Under the pieces are notes generated by a model. It was not told the origin of the DNA. It was given only the letters and a program-made list of their open reading frames with translations, and did no database searches. A stretch of 64,000 nt of DNA from Cryptomeria japonica (lineage: Eukaryota; Streptophyta; Pinopsida; Cupressales; Cupressaceae), in NCBI RefSeq assembly GCF_030272615.1, contig NC_081406.1, positions 404,087,439 through 404,151,438 of the forward strand, given 5' to 3'. Position 1 is the stretch's first letter, and each line of letters starts with the position of its first letter. A program made the translations under genes and the position numbers. Shown piece after piece: positions 32,184 through 43,600 of the stretch.

Positions 32184-34499
32184 AAGTACGCCCATGAAAA
32201 GGCATATATGAAAGGACACACCCTTTCATACACAAGAGGGAGTTATAGATAGTTTTATTCCCAAAGGACAAACTTGAAAAATAATTACAAGTAATAACCC
32301 TAAAATCAAACTAAAGAAATTTTTTACTAATGTTCTTTCTAATCTTTCACTTTGATAAAATTCCACTTCCGCTCTTGAACTCCTTCATATTCCTCATCAC
32401 CAAACTTTGATAAAATATCCTACACACAAACTAAACCAATAAAATTCATTGATTCAATTAATTACTCTCGATTAGGTTTTTCTTATGAAAGATTAATAAT
32501 CTCTTTCCCTACCGCAAGATTAATCCTCCTCAATCAAACTATATCATCAAGAGGATATTTTGCAATGTGATATTTATACTTGGGACTTTAAAAACATTAA
32601 TTCGTATAACAAAACAAAATATTTACCCTAGTATATATTTCCAAACAATAACAAAAGGTAAAATACTTTATAATAAATAATAGTACTTCCCTTGGAAAAT
32701 GATAACGATGGATAAATATTTGACTTTGCAATACCTTTTAATCCTTTTAGGGCAACTTCATCTTTCTTGGGAATATTTTATCATATAGGATAAATACTTT
32801 CCAAAAATCAATCAAACATTAACTATATGATAAAGATAATTTACCCTAATGAACATATTCATTTTATTAACTTAGGGCAAATAATATGTATATGAAAAGA
32901 TTGCCTCAAAACACCAAAATCCATTTTAATAAATTATATTCATCATTTTACCTTGGGTAAAAAGAACTTTTCAAAATACGTTTTCTTCTTTGAACAAAAT
33001 ATAATATTCACACTTTGATCCTCAAATACATTATTCATATAATAAAGAATAATATTTACCATAATATGGATTCAATTCAAAAAATTAGGGTAAAAACATG
33101 ATGGGAGACAAGATCATTAAGTCACCATATTGAAAGCACTTATGCATAAATATAATTTCCCTTTTGTCAAAATATATTCTTTTATAACTTCTTCAAAGGT
33201 AATTAGAATATTATCAAAATTATATCAAAGACTACAAATAAAATTTGTTTTCAGAGTGCTTTTGTAAGTAAATAAAGATTATCATGTGGTGAGAAATACT
33301 CCTTGCTCAACATGTGCTTAGGAAAAATAAATTCAAACCTTCATGTGTAAGCATCCTCCACACCAAACAATGTAATAAAAAAATCATATTACATTAGGGA
33401 TATTTAATAATTTGCCCCTTAAAATAGAATTTTAGGGCAAATGTTTACATAAATAAGAATCCCTAATATTCACATGATTTTCAAATATACTTTTCAAAAG
33501 TAACATTAACCACAAAAATTTCCCTTTGGAAATAATCACTTTGGATAAATATTCTATCTTTGCAATAATATATTTTCACTTTTCAATTTGATTAGGAAAA
33601 CATATCATCATAAGAAGTGAATCAAACTCTTTATAATTTACCCTAATGTATATATTTTTATTTTAATGAATTAGGGTAAGAAAGATCATTCAAATTTATA
33701 TACGATGACATACTAAATATTTTAAAGGCCACTTAAGTCTAGTATGTCAAATGCATTTTTTTTATTTTTTTTTGACAAAATGAACACCTTAGTACTATCT
33801 GAAAACTAATAATATTAAAATATTATTTACATCAAAATATACTAAATAGAGTTACCTCTCAAAATGCTTTTACAAATGATAAAGTTATATCCCAAACCAT
33901 GATATCAGAAAATTATATTAAATCTAGGTAAGAAATACTTCTTGTTGTCGTGTTGTCATAATTTCCTTCTTGGCAGAATATATTTCTTTATACTCTCTAT
34001 AAGGAAATAACATTCAAACATTATCATGACTATGTTATAAATAAATTTTCCTCAAAATACTTTTGCAAATAATAAACATTATATCCCAAATAGAAATTCA
34101 AAACATTATGATTGGATAAGAAATACTCCCTCGGGAAATCTATTTAATTTCACGTGCAACATCTTCCACTTGCTTTTCATCGGAGTAGCTTTCCACTGTC
34201 GGGATAACATGTTTTTAGTTATGTCGATGCTCGATGATATAGGTCTTCCTCATCGGCTCATCGGGGTAATTATTTTATTGCTCTACTGATCACCTGATGC
34301 ATTTTGCAAAGCCTCATTAGTATAGCCACTCCATCGGGATATTGGGTATAAGAGTTTTTAGGTACCCCGATACCCGATGGATTAGGATTAGGGCGACAAT
34401 GTTGGTTTTTAGATAGCAGGATTATCATTGAAGTCCACCCAAGGTATTTCAGATATAAATTTTGCACTACGACTATAAATCTCCTATAAATGACATGCG
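32184..34499 (-). other. Element A copy III 3' non-coding tract with hairpin cluster
   Basis: Homologous to 16767-19094. The TTTACCCTAAT/ATTAGGGTAAA hairpins recur between about 32617 and 33680. An imperfect inverted repeat of CATCGGGATATTGGGTA and TACCCCGATACCCGATG lies at about 34332-34380, next to the HOS1 fragment. No gene. Confidence 0.6.
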
Positions 34500-34935
34500 A
34501 CATTCAACAATTTCTCCATCCAGAAACATAGCAATACTGGGATCACTAGAAACAACCCTTTCATCCAAACAAACATCTGTGATATAATGGCAAACTAAGG
34601 AGACCAGATTATTATCCAAGGCAACATCAAATAATGAATGAATCCGTTGAACATCTTCCATTGAAAATTTGGCATCTTCTTCCATTTCATTAATGTTTTC
34701 ATCACGACTCTTACAGATTAGGCCAGCTTCCAAACATTCAAAACCACACACTGCCATCCTGATTTGGAACAGGACTACTACATATGGGACATGCATCACA
34801 TCATTGACTGCACTCTACAGAAAGAGATGCATGACGACAATATATTAAGATATGTTGAACAATATGCTCCTCAAGTCTTTGGTAGTATGATGCTCTTCCA
34901 TTTTTTCTAGTTCTAGAATAACATTTGACGGAACA
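34500..34935 (-). pseudogene. HOS1: HOS1-like RING E3 ligase fragment, copy III
   Basis: The minus strand gives YCRHASLSVECSQ, then TGA, then CDACPICSSPVPNQDG: a RING core with one nonsense codon (CGA in copy I). After the shared frameshift an open frame of 108 codons (34799-34473) reads ECLEAGLICKSRDE, FSMEDVQRIHSLFDVALDNN and LVCHYITDVCLDERVVSSDP, matching the helical start of HOS1. The KEWC end seen in copy I is deleted here. Best preserved in its middle; not functional as a ligase. Confidence 0.82.
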
Positions 34936-34939
34936 AACA

Positions 34940-35475
34940 TTATGAAATGAGCGGCTCTGGGCCATATTCCAATTCTTGTAGTTTTTCAATCATTTGTCTG
35001 ATTTTCAATAGACCTGTTCCTATTGGCATCAGTATGCCCATGATAATGCATTGACTTACGCCTTCAATTTGATCAATTCTCCCATGAATGGAAACATCAA
35101 AGAGGTGATCCATGGTTTTCTCAAATGATGCAAGCATTAAGACAGTATCTTTCATTTTGGCAATGCCAAACCTTGTTATTCCTAGCACTTCTCCCTTGAA
35201 TGTCATAACATCCACAAGAAGCATCATATGTTGAATATCAATGCTCATCCCATGACTCTTCATGCTATACTCTATTTGTTCAGTTATGACACTTCTAGCT
35301 GCCTCTATTCCAAGTGTTTGTTTGATTTCAATAACATGATTAATTTTGGTATTTCTTCCATCGACTCCTTCAATGCCCATCACAGCTGCAAGATTCATAC
35401 CTTCAACTAATAGATTGTATTTTCCCTTGTCTTGGTTAATACCATTCACAACCATCTTTGTAAGCATTTGATCAA
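34940..35475 (-). pseudogene. NRPC1: NRPC1 C-terminal fragment, copy III (longest open version)
   Basis: An uninterrupted 226-codon frame (35620-34940) contains the Pol III largest-subunit tail: [88 protein letters not shown], and the natural end EPLIS plus TAA. The first 50 or so codons of the frame are non-homologous spacer. Relative to copy II, eight codons (about SIVECAVI) are missing in frame after NGI. Because both indels between copies are in frame and the frame is open, low-level coding cannot be excluded. The lack of the rest of the subunit argues against polymerase function. Confidence 0.88.
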
Positions 35476-36413
35476 TCCACATGTTGCATACGTGTCTACA
35501 AGACCGATGCTGATAAAAATGCCTACACCTTATCGGGGATTGGGAGGCTTTAAAAATGCCTACACCGATACCCAATGGGTGAGACCCATCACGCCCCACT
35601 TCGCATTTTTCCTTCAACACATTTTTATAATCATTTATATAAAATGATTTAAAAGATTAATGCCCTTTACTATAGGACTTCTCTTTATAATGTTTAAAAC
35701 ATTTTATTTAAAAGATTTAAATAATTTCTCCAAAAGATGTTCTCTAATGCATATTTTAAATCATTTATAAAATTTTGAAAGCCAATAGCATATAATTGAA
35801 ACATCTCTTACCCCTACAGTAACCACACTCAAAGATGTATTAATTTTGAAAAATATCATTTAACCTTTTATAACACAAAATATTTAATGATTATATTGTA
35901 ATATTATGATATCAACCTAAAGGGAATTAACATATAGATTAAGATGTTGAACTTAATATATTGAGGCAGGAAAAATTGAGATAAGATGTAAATAAAAAGG
36001 CTTTCATGAACGCATATGGCTTCAACATTTTATACTAGGTTAGATATAAACATTTGTTAACACGATCTACTCATTGAAATATTCCTGCACGAATGGAATA
36101 TCCAACATGTCTTTAAAATATCGTATAGTGCATTTGGATTTATTCAAAAGACAGTGAATATTAAAATTGAAATACTTGAATATAAACAAATTTAAAAAGC
36201 ATCCTACTTTTAGACTAAAAAATTAGGGCTTGAGAGCGCGCACCTCGAGATTCAAATTTGTGCAATACATACTTACCTCAAGTTTTGATTGCATAATAGG
36301 TTCCTAAGGGCTAATCATAGGTTATACACACAATCGCATGAGTTTTTTTTTCCTTCTGACTGAATATGGAACTCTAAAATTTTTAAATTTTAGGGTTCCA
36401 ATAGTGGCTCTTT
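35476..36413 (-). other. Element A copy III spacer between NRPC1 and gag
   Basis: Homologous to 1666-1878 plus 12686-13413 without the element B insertion, so it shows the empty target site (near 35693). Contains the ATGGGT/ACCCAT hairpin (35575-35589), the splice-donor-like GAGGTAAGTATG (about 36267-36278, minus) and the GGAACTCTAAAATTT hairpin (about 36369). No gene. Confidence 0.6.
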
Positions 36414-37187
36414 CTAGGGGCGTATGCTCCCTTTGAGCATAGAGAGACTCCAGTTATCACTAGGAGAGCAGACCACAACATCCATCCCCTTCTGTAAATC
36501 ATCAAATGAATCTCGGGTAGCCCTAGGCCCCCACAAATTAACATTTTCTCTTCCCTCTGTCAAATACCTGATTCTGATTATGCAACAATACGAACCTTCT
36601 GAAAACACTATAATTCTAAGTTGCCCCAATATCTATATATTTCATTGTATTCCTTTTCTCCACTCTACTATAATAGGCACAAATACACTCCACCAGTATT
36701 ACTTGATCACTGTATCTTTGATTATATATGGCTTCCGGATTTGCAATTTGAGAAATATTTATCCAATGTTTATTTGAAAACCCTAATTTTTCATCATATG
36801 CCTCTTCTTTGGAAAAAATTAAATCAAATTTACTATTTGTGAATCTCACCTGAGTGTAATTTTCCCATAAAACTTCCGTATCATAAATTTGAATATTTTT
36901 CTCATGGTGCAATGCATTTTTCAACTGTGCAATACTCCTTGGGTAAAAAATATTTGGTAAATATTTCTTATAACATTTTGAAATATTTATGCCCCTTATA
37001 TATGAATTGGGATCCCCCAAATTTTCATAATTATCCTTTGTGTCATGTTGTATCTTCTTTATTGGCATTATGTCCCAAAACACCCTATTTCTTTCACATA
37101 ATGATTTAACATGAAAGTGATTTTCAAAAATATTTTTGTGAGATAAGTCATCATATATTAATATTTTACTTTCATCATATAGTTGAT
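36414..37187 (-). pseudogene. Retrotransposon gag-like polyprotein, copy III, 5'-truncated and fused to inverted LTR
   Basis: The C-terminal half of the gag seen in copies I and II. It includes QLYDESK, NIFYPRSIAQLKNALHHEKN, and, in a second frame (36629-36414), the tail NLWGPRATRDSFDDLQKGMD and SPSDNWSLSMLKGSIRP. The 5' half, primer site and LTR are absent; at about 37187 the sequence switches to an inverted LTR. The frame stays open through the junction, giving a 227-codon chimeric ORF (37299-36616). Its first 37 or so residues come from antisense LTR. Confidence 0.75.
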
Positions 37188-37681
37188 GAGAAATTGCCTC
37201 TTGAGTTGATAAGATATTTTGTCGACAAAGTGTCATATATATCCCTGGATAGAGGCACTGGTCTGTTATTGATCTTTTAAGGTTTTGATCTGTATGCATT
37301 CAAGGTCCCTGATAGAGAAACATTCTTCCCAAATCCTATATGAACTGATCTATACAGATTTCATTTAAGTTCTGAAAGCAATCTCATTTTCAATATACAT
37401 TCACAATCATTTCTTTTCAAAGCATTCGTTTAAAGCACATAATAAAGTATAGTTGTAGAACAATAATTTGCCAGTTGTTTAAAATTGCTAAATGGTTTAA
37501 ATCCACTATAAGTAACCTATTTTGTGCTTGAGAGGAAGAGGCATACCCACCTTGGTTCAATGGAGCCTAAAGTGCAGAGGGATTTGGTCTTTGACCATCC
37601 CTATTCATTGGCCAAGGCCGATTGGACTACTTGAGGATTTGGCAAGTCTTTTGGTTTTCCAAACTGTGGTTTTGGGAACCA
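37188..37681 (+). repeat. Inverted, truncated element A LTR end at the satellite border
   Basis: Reverse complement of 15909-16395 and 31325-31815 (the TATA-containing part through the U5 end), so it is plus-oriented while the rest of element A is minus. It ends GGGAACCA at 37681, the exact LTR terminus, and satellite sequence follows directly. It is joined to gag within ATAGTTGATGAGAAA, a stretch that both gag and the LTR contain (14 of 15 matching). Confidence 0.85.
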
Positions 37682-40600
37682 AAAAAAGCAAGAAACATTA
37701 AAGAGCAATTATGAAAGTTATCGTACTCCCAAATAATCATTTTCAAGCTTGTGCTTCCTAAATGCAAGTTTTGAAGCATCAAAATGTGTGTATGGAAGCA
37801 CAACAAGCTTGAAAATGCAAGTTCTGATTCCGAAGCCACAAACATGAAAGCGAGATTATGAAACTTATAGTACTCCCAAATACTCATTTTCAAGCTTGTT
37901 CTTTGTAAATGCAAGTTTTTAAACATGAAAATGTGTGTTTGGAGGTAACACAACCTTAAAAATGCAAGTTATGATTCTGAAGCGACGAACATTGAAGTGT
38001 GATTATGAAACTTATCGTACTTTGAGATCATTATTTTCAAGCCTTTTCTTCCAAAATGCAACTTTTGATGCATCAAAATGTGTGTTTGCAAGCATGGCAA
38101 GCTTGAAAATGCAAGTTTTGATTCTGAAGCCAAAAGCATGAAAGCATGATTATGAAACTTATCGTACTCTGAATCATCATTTTCAAGATTTTGCTTTTTA
38201 AATGCATGTTTTGAAGCATTAAAATGTGTTTTTGTAGTTAACACGAACTTTAAAATGCAATTTGGCATTCAGAAGCCACAAACATTAAAGCACGATTATG
38301 AAACTTACTGTACTACCAAATACTTGTTTTCAAGCTTGTGCTTCCTAAACGCGATTTTTGAAGCACGAAAATGTGTGTTTGGTGGCACAACAAGTGTGAA
38401 AATGCAAGTTTTTTTTAGAAAGCCATGAACATTTGAGGTGCGATTATGAAACTTATCATACTCCAATATCATCATTTCCAAGATTGTGCTTCCTAAAAGT
38501 AAGTATTGAAGCATCAAAATGTGTGTTTGGAGGAAACAAAAGTTTGAAAATGTAAGTTTTTGATTCTGAAGCCATGAACATGAAAGCGCGATTATGAAAC
38601 TTATCGTACTCCCAAATCATGATTTTTAAGCTTGTGCTTCCTATATGCAATTTTTGAAGCATCAAAATGTGTGTTTGGAGGTAACACAAGCTTGAAAATG
38701 CAACTTTTGATTCAGAAGCAACAAACATTAAAGAGTGATTATGAAACTTACCATACTCCCAAATAATCATTTTCAAGCTTGTGCTTCCTAAACGCAAGAT
38801 TTGAAGCATCAAAATGTGTGTTTGGAGGCACAACAAGCTTGAAAATGCATGTTCTGATTCCGAAGCCACAAATATGAAAGTGAGATTATGAAACTTATGG
38901 TACTCCCAAATCATTATTTTCAAGCTCATGCTTAGTAAATGCAAGTTTTGAAGCATGAAAATGTGTGTTTGGAGGTAACACAAGCTTGATAATGCAAGTT
39001 ATGATTCTAAAGCGATGAACATTGAAGTGTGATTATGAAACTTATCGTACTCCTAGATCATTTTTTTCAAGCCTTTTCTTCATAAACGCAAGTTTTCATG
39101 CATCAAAATATGTGTTTGCAGGCATGGCAAGCTTGAAAATGCAAGTTCTGATTCTGAAGCCAAGAAAATGAACGCATGATTATGAAATTTATCGTACTCT
39201 GGATCATCATTTTCAAGATTGTGCTTTTTAAATGCATGTTTTGAAGCATCAAAATGTGTTTTTGTAGGTAACACAAACTTTAAAATACAAGTTCTCATTC
39301 AGAAGACATGAACATTAAAGCATGATTACGAAACATACTATACTACCAAATACTCATTTTCAAGCTTGTGCTTCCTAAACGCAAGTATTAAAGCATGAAA
39401 ATGTGTGTTTGGTGACACTAGTGTGAAAATGCAAGTTTTTTTTTAGAAAGACATGAACATTGAGGTGCGATTATGAAACTAATCATAGTCCAATATCAAC
39501 ATTTTCAAGCTTGTGCTTCCTAAAAGCAAGTATTGAACCATCAAACTATGTGTTTGGAGGAAACAAAAGCTTGAAAATCCAAGTTCTGATTCCGAAGCCA
39601 TGAACATGAAAGTGCGATTATGAAACTTATTGTACTCCTGAATCATCATTTTCAAGCTTGTGCATCCTGAACGCAAATTTTGAAGCACCAAAATGTGTGT
39701 TTGGAGGTAACACGGGCTTGAAAATCCATGTTCTGATTCTGAAAACATGAACATGAAAGCGCGATTGTGAAACATATCATACTTGCAGATCATCATTTTC
39801 AAGCTTTTGCTTCCTAAATGCAAGTATTGAAGCATCAAACTATATGCTTTGATGTAATGCAAGCTTGAAAATGCAAGTTTTGATTTCGAAAACACAAACA
39901 TGAAAGTGGTACTCCTAAATCATGATTCTGAAGCTTGTGCTTCCTAAACGGAAGATTTGAAGCATCAAAATATGTGTTTCGAGGTACAAGAAGCTTGAAA
40001 AGGCATGTTCTAATTCCGAATCCATGAGCATGAAAGTGCAATTGTGAAATTTATTGTACTCCCAAATCATTATTTTGGAGCTTGCGATTTCTAAACACAA
40101 GTTTTATATCATCAAAATGGGTGTTTGGAGGCACAACAAGCTTGAAAATGCAAGTTATGATTCTGAAGCCATGAGTATGAAAGTGCGATTATGAAACTTA
40201 TCATAATCCCAATTCATCATTTTGAAGCTTGTCCTTCTTAAATGCAAGTTTTGAAGCATCGAAATGGGTGTTTGGAGACACAACAAGCTTGTAAATGAAA
40301 GTTCTGATTTCGAAGCTACGAACATGAAAGCGTGATTATAAAACTTATGGTATTCCCAAATCATCATTTTTAAGCTTGTGCTTCCTAAACGCAAGTTTTG
40401 AATCATCAAAAAATGTGTTTGGAGGTAACACAAGCTTGAAAATGCAAGTGTTTATTCAGAAGCCATGAACATGAAATATTGATTATAAAACTTATCGTAC
40501 TCCCAAATCATCATTTTCAAGCTTGTGCTTCCTAAACGTAAGTTTTGAAGCATCAAAATATGTGTTTGGAGCTAACACTAGCTTGAAAATGCAAGTTCTT

Positions 40601-43600
40601 TTTATAAGCAACAAACATTAAAGAGCGTTCGTAGGTAAGATAAGATTGAAAATGAAAGTTCCGATTCCAAAGTTGTGAACATGAAAGCATGATTATGAAA
40701 CTTGTCATACTCGCAAATCATTATTTTCAAGCTTGTTCTTTCTAAACACAAGTTTTCCAACATCAAAATGTGTGTTTGGAGGTAAGGGAAACTTGAAAAT
40801 GCAAGTTCTGATTTCGAAGCCACGAACATGAATGCCCGATTATGAAACTTATCGTACTCCCAAATCAACATCCTCAAGCTTCTGCTTCCTAAACGCAAGT
40901 TTTGAAGCATCAAAATATGTGTTTGGAGGTATCACAAGATTGAATATGCAAGTTTTTATTCCAAAGCCACGAATATTAAAGCATGATTATGAAACTTATC
41001 ATACTCCCAGATCATCATTTTTAATCTTGTGCTTCCTAAACACAAGTTTTGAAGCATCAAAATGTGTGTTTGGAGGTAACACAAGCTTGAAAATACAAGT
41101 TTTGATCACAAAGACATGAACATGAAAGCATGATTGTGAAACATATCATACTCCCAAATTATCATTTTCAAGCTTGTGCTTCCTAAATGCAGGTTTTGAA
41201 GCATCAAAATGTGTGTTTAGAGGCACAATAGGCTTGGATATGCAAGTTTTGATTCCAAAGACATGAACATGAACGCGCGATTCTGAAACTTATCATACTC
41301 CCAAATCATCATTTTCAACCTTGTGCTTCCCATATGCAAATTTTGAAGAATCAAAATGTGTTTTTGGAGGTAACACGAGCTTGAAAATGTGAGTTCTGAT
41401 TCCGAAGCCAAGAGCATGATTATGAAACTTATCGTACTCTGAATAATTATTTTCAAGATTGTACTTTTTAAATGCATGTTTTGAAGCATCAAAATGTGTT
41501 TTTGTAGGTAACACAAACTTTAAAGTGCAAGTTCTGATTCAGAAGCCACAAACACTAAAGCACGATTATGGAACTTACCATACTACCAAATACTTGTTTT
41601 CAACCTTGTGCTTCCTAAATGCGAGTTTTGAAGAAAGAAAATGTGTATTTGGTGGCACAAGTGTGAAAATGCAAATTTTTTTTTAGAAAGCCATCATCAT
41701 TTTCAAGCTTGCGCTTCCTAAAAGAAAATATGGAAGCATCAAAATGTGTGTTTGGAGGAAACAAAAACTTGAAAATGGAAGTTCTGATTCCAAAGCCATG
41801 AACATGAAAGCGCGATTATGAAACTTATTTTACTCCTAAATCATTATTTTCAAGCTTGTGCTTTCTAAATGCAAGTTTTCAAACATCAAAATGTGTGTTT
41901 GAAGGTAAAGCAAGCTTGAAAATGCAAGTTATGATTTCAAAGCCACGAACATGAATGCCCGATTATGAAACTTATCGTACTTCCAGATCATCATTTTCAA
42001 TCTTGTGCTTCCTAAACGCAAGTTTTAAAGCATCAAAATGTGTGTTTGGAGGTAACACAAGCTTGAAAATACAAAATCTGATCACGAATCCATGAACATG
42101 AAAGCATGATTAGGAAACATATCATACTGTCAAATTATCATTTTCAAGCTTGTGCTTCCTAAACACAAGTTTTGAATTATCAAAATGTGTGTTTAGAGGC
42201 ACAACAGGCTTCGATATGCAAGTTTTGATTGTAAAGACATGAACATGAACATGAACACACTATTATGAAAATTATTGTACTCCAAAATCATCATTTTCAA
42301 GCTTGTGCTTCCTAAACACAAGTTTTCAAGCATCAAAATGTGTGTTTAGAGGCACAAGCTTGAAAATGAAACATCTAATTCTAAAACCACGGACATGAAA
42401 GCGCTATTATGAAACATATCGTAGTCCCAAATCATAATTTTAAAGCTTGTGCTTCCTAAATTCAAGTTTTGAAGCATCACAGTGTATGTTTGGAGGTAAC
42501 CCAAGCTTGAAAATACGAGTTCTGATTTCAAAGCTATGATCATGAAAGCGCGATTATGAAACTTATCATACTCCCAAATCATCATTTTCAAGCTTGTGCA
42601 TCCTAAAAGAAAGTATTGAAGCATCAAAATATGTGTTTGGAGGAAACAAAAGCTTGAAAATGCAAGTCCTAATTCTGAAGCCGTGAACATGAAAGTGCGA
42701 TTATGAAACTTATTTTACTTCTAAATCATCATTTTCAAGCTTGTGCATCCTGAATACAAATTTTTAAGCACCAAAATGTGTGTTTGGAGGTAACATGGCC
42801 TTGAAAATGCATGTTCTGATTCTGAAAACACGAACATGAAAGCATGATTATGAAACATATTGTACTCGCAGATCATCATTTTCAAGCTTTTTGCTTCCTA
42901 AATGCAAGAATTGAAGCATCAAACTATATGCTTTGATGTAACGCAAGATTGAAAATGCAATTTCTGATTTCAGACACACAAACATGAAAGCACAATTATG
43001 AAACTTATCATACTCCTAAATCATCATTTTTAAGCTTGTGCTTCCTAAATGCAACTTTTGAAGCAACAAAATGTGTGTTTCGAGGTACAACAAGCTTGAA
43101 AATGCATGTTCTGATTCCAAAGCCATGAGCATGAAAGCGCAATTGTGAAACTTATTGTACTCCCAAATCATCATTTTGGAGCCTGTTCTTTCTAAACGCA
43201 AGTTCTATAGAATCAAAATGGGTGTTTGGAGGCACAACAAGCTTGAAAATGCAAGTTATGATTTAGAAGCCACGAGTATGAAAGTGCGATTATGAAACTT
43301 ATCATACTCCCCAATTATCATTTTGAAGCATCGAAATGGGTGTTTGGAGACACAACAAGCTTGTAAATGCAAGTTGTGATTCTGAAGCCAGGAACATGAA
43401 AGCACGATTATAAAACTTATGGTATTCCCAAATAATCATTTTTAAGCTTGTGCTTCCTAAATGCAAGTTTTGAATCATCAAAAAATGTGTTTGGAGGTAA
43501 CACAAGCTTGAAAATGCAAGTGTCTATTCAAAATCCAGGAACATGAAATCTTGATTATAAAACTTATTGTATTCCCAAATAATCATTTTCAAGCTTCTTC

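Larger units (their letters stand above)
1..37681 (-). mobile_element. Element A: tandem array of a non-autonomous LTR retroelement carrying NRPC1 and HOS1 fragments
   Basis: Three diverged copies of one unit lie head to tail. Position 1 corresponds to about 18464 and 33864, and the gag-like region recurs at 13.4-15.6, 28.9-31.0 and 36.4-37.2 kb. With insertions B and C removed, the repeat period is about 7.5 kb. Adjacent internal regions share one LTR, the usual outcome of unequal recombination between LTRs. Orientation is minus: gag, a TATA box, the primer-site motif and the polypurine tract all read leftward. The unit has a gag-like frame but no protease, reverse transcriptase, RNase H or integrase that I can see. 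The place of pol is taken by a spacer and a fused host-gene fragment. The gag resembles the Ty3/gypsy type, so a gypsy-derived parasite is likely. The left end lies outside the window. Confidence 0.8.

Noticed and set aside
34940-35620. Functional RNA polymerase III subunit gene
   Set aside because: Only the last 170-190 residues are present, in three copies inside a retroelement, without promoter or the catalytic N-terminal domains.
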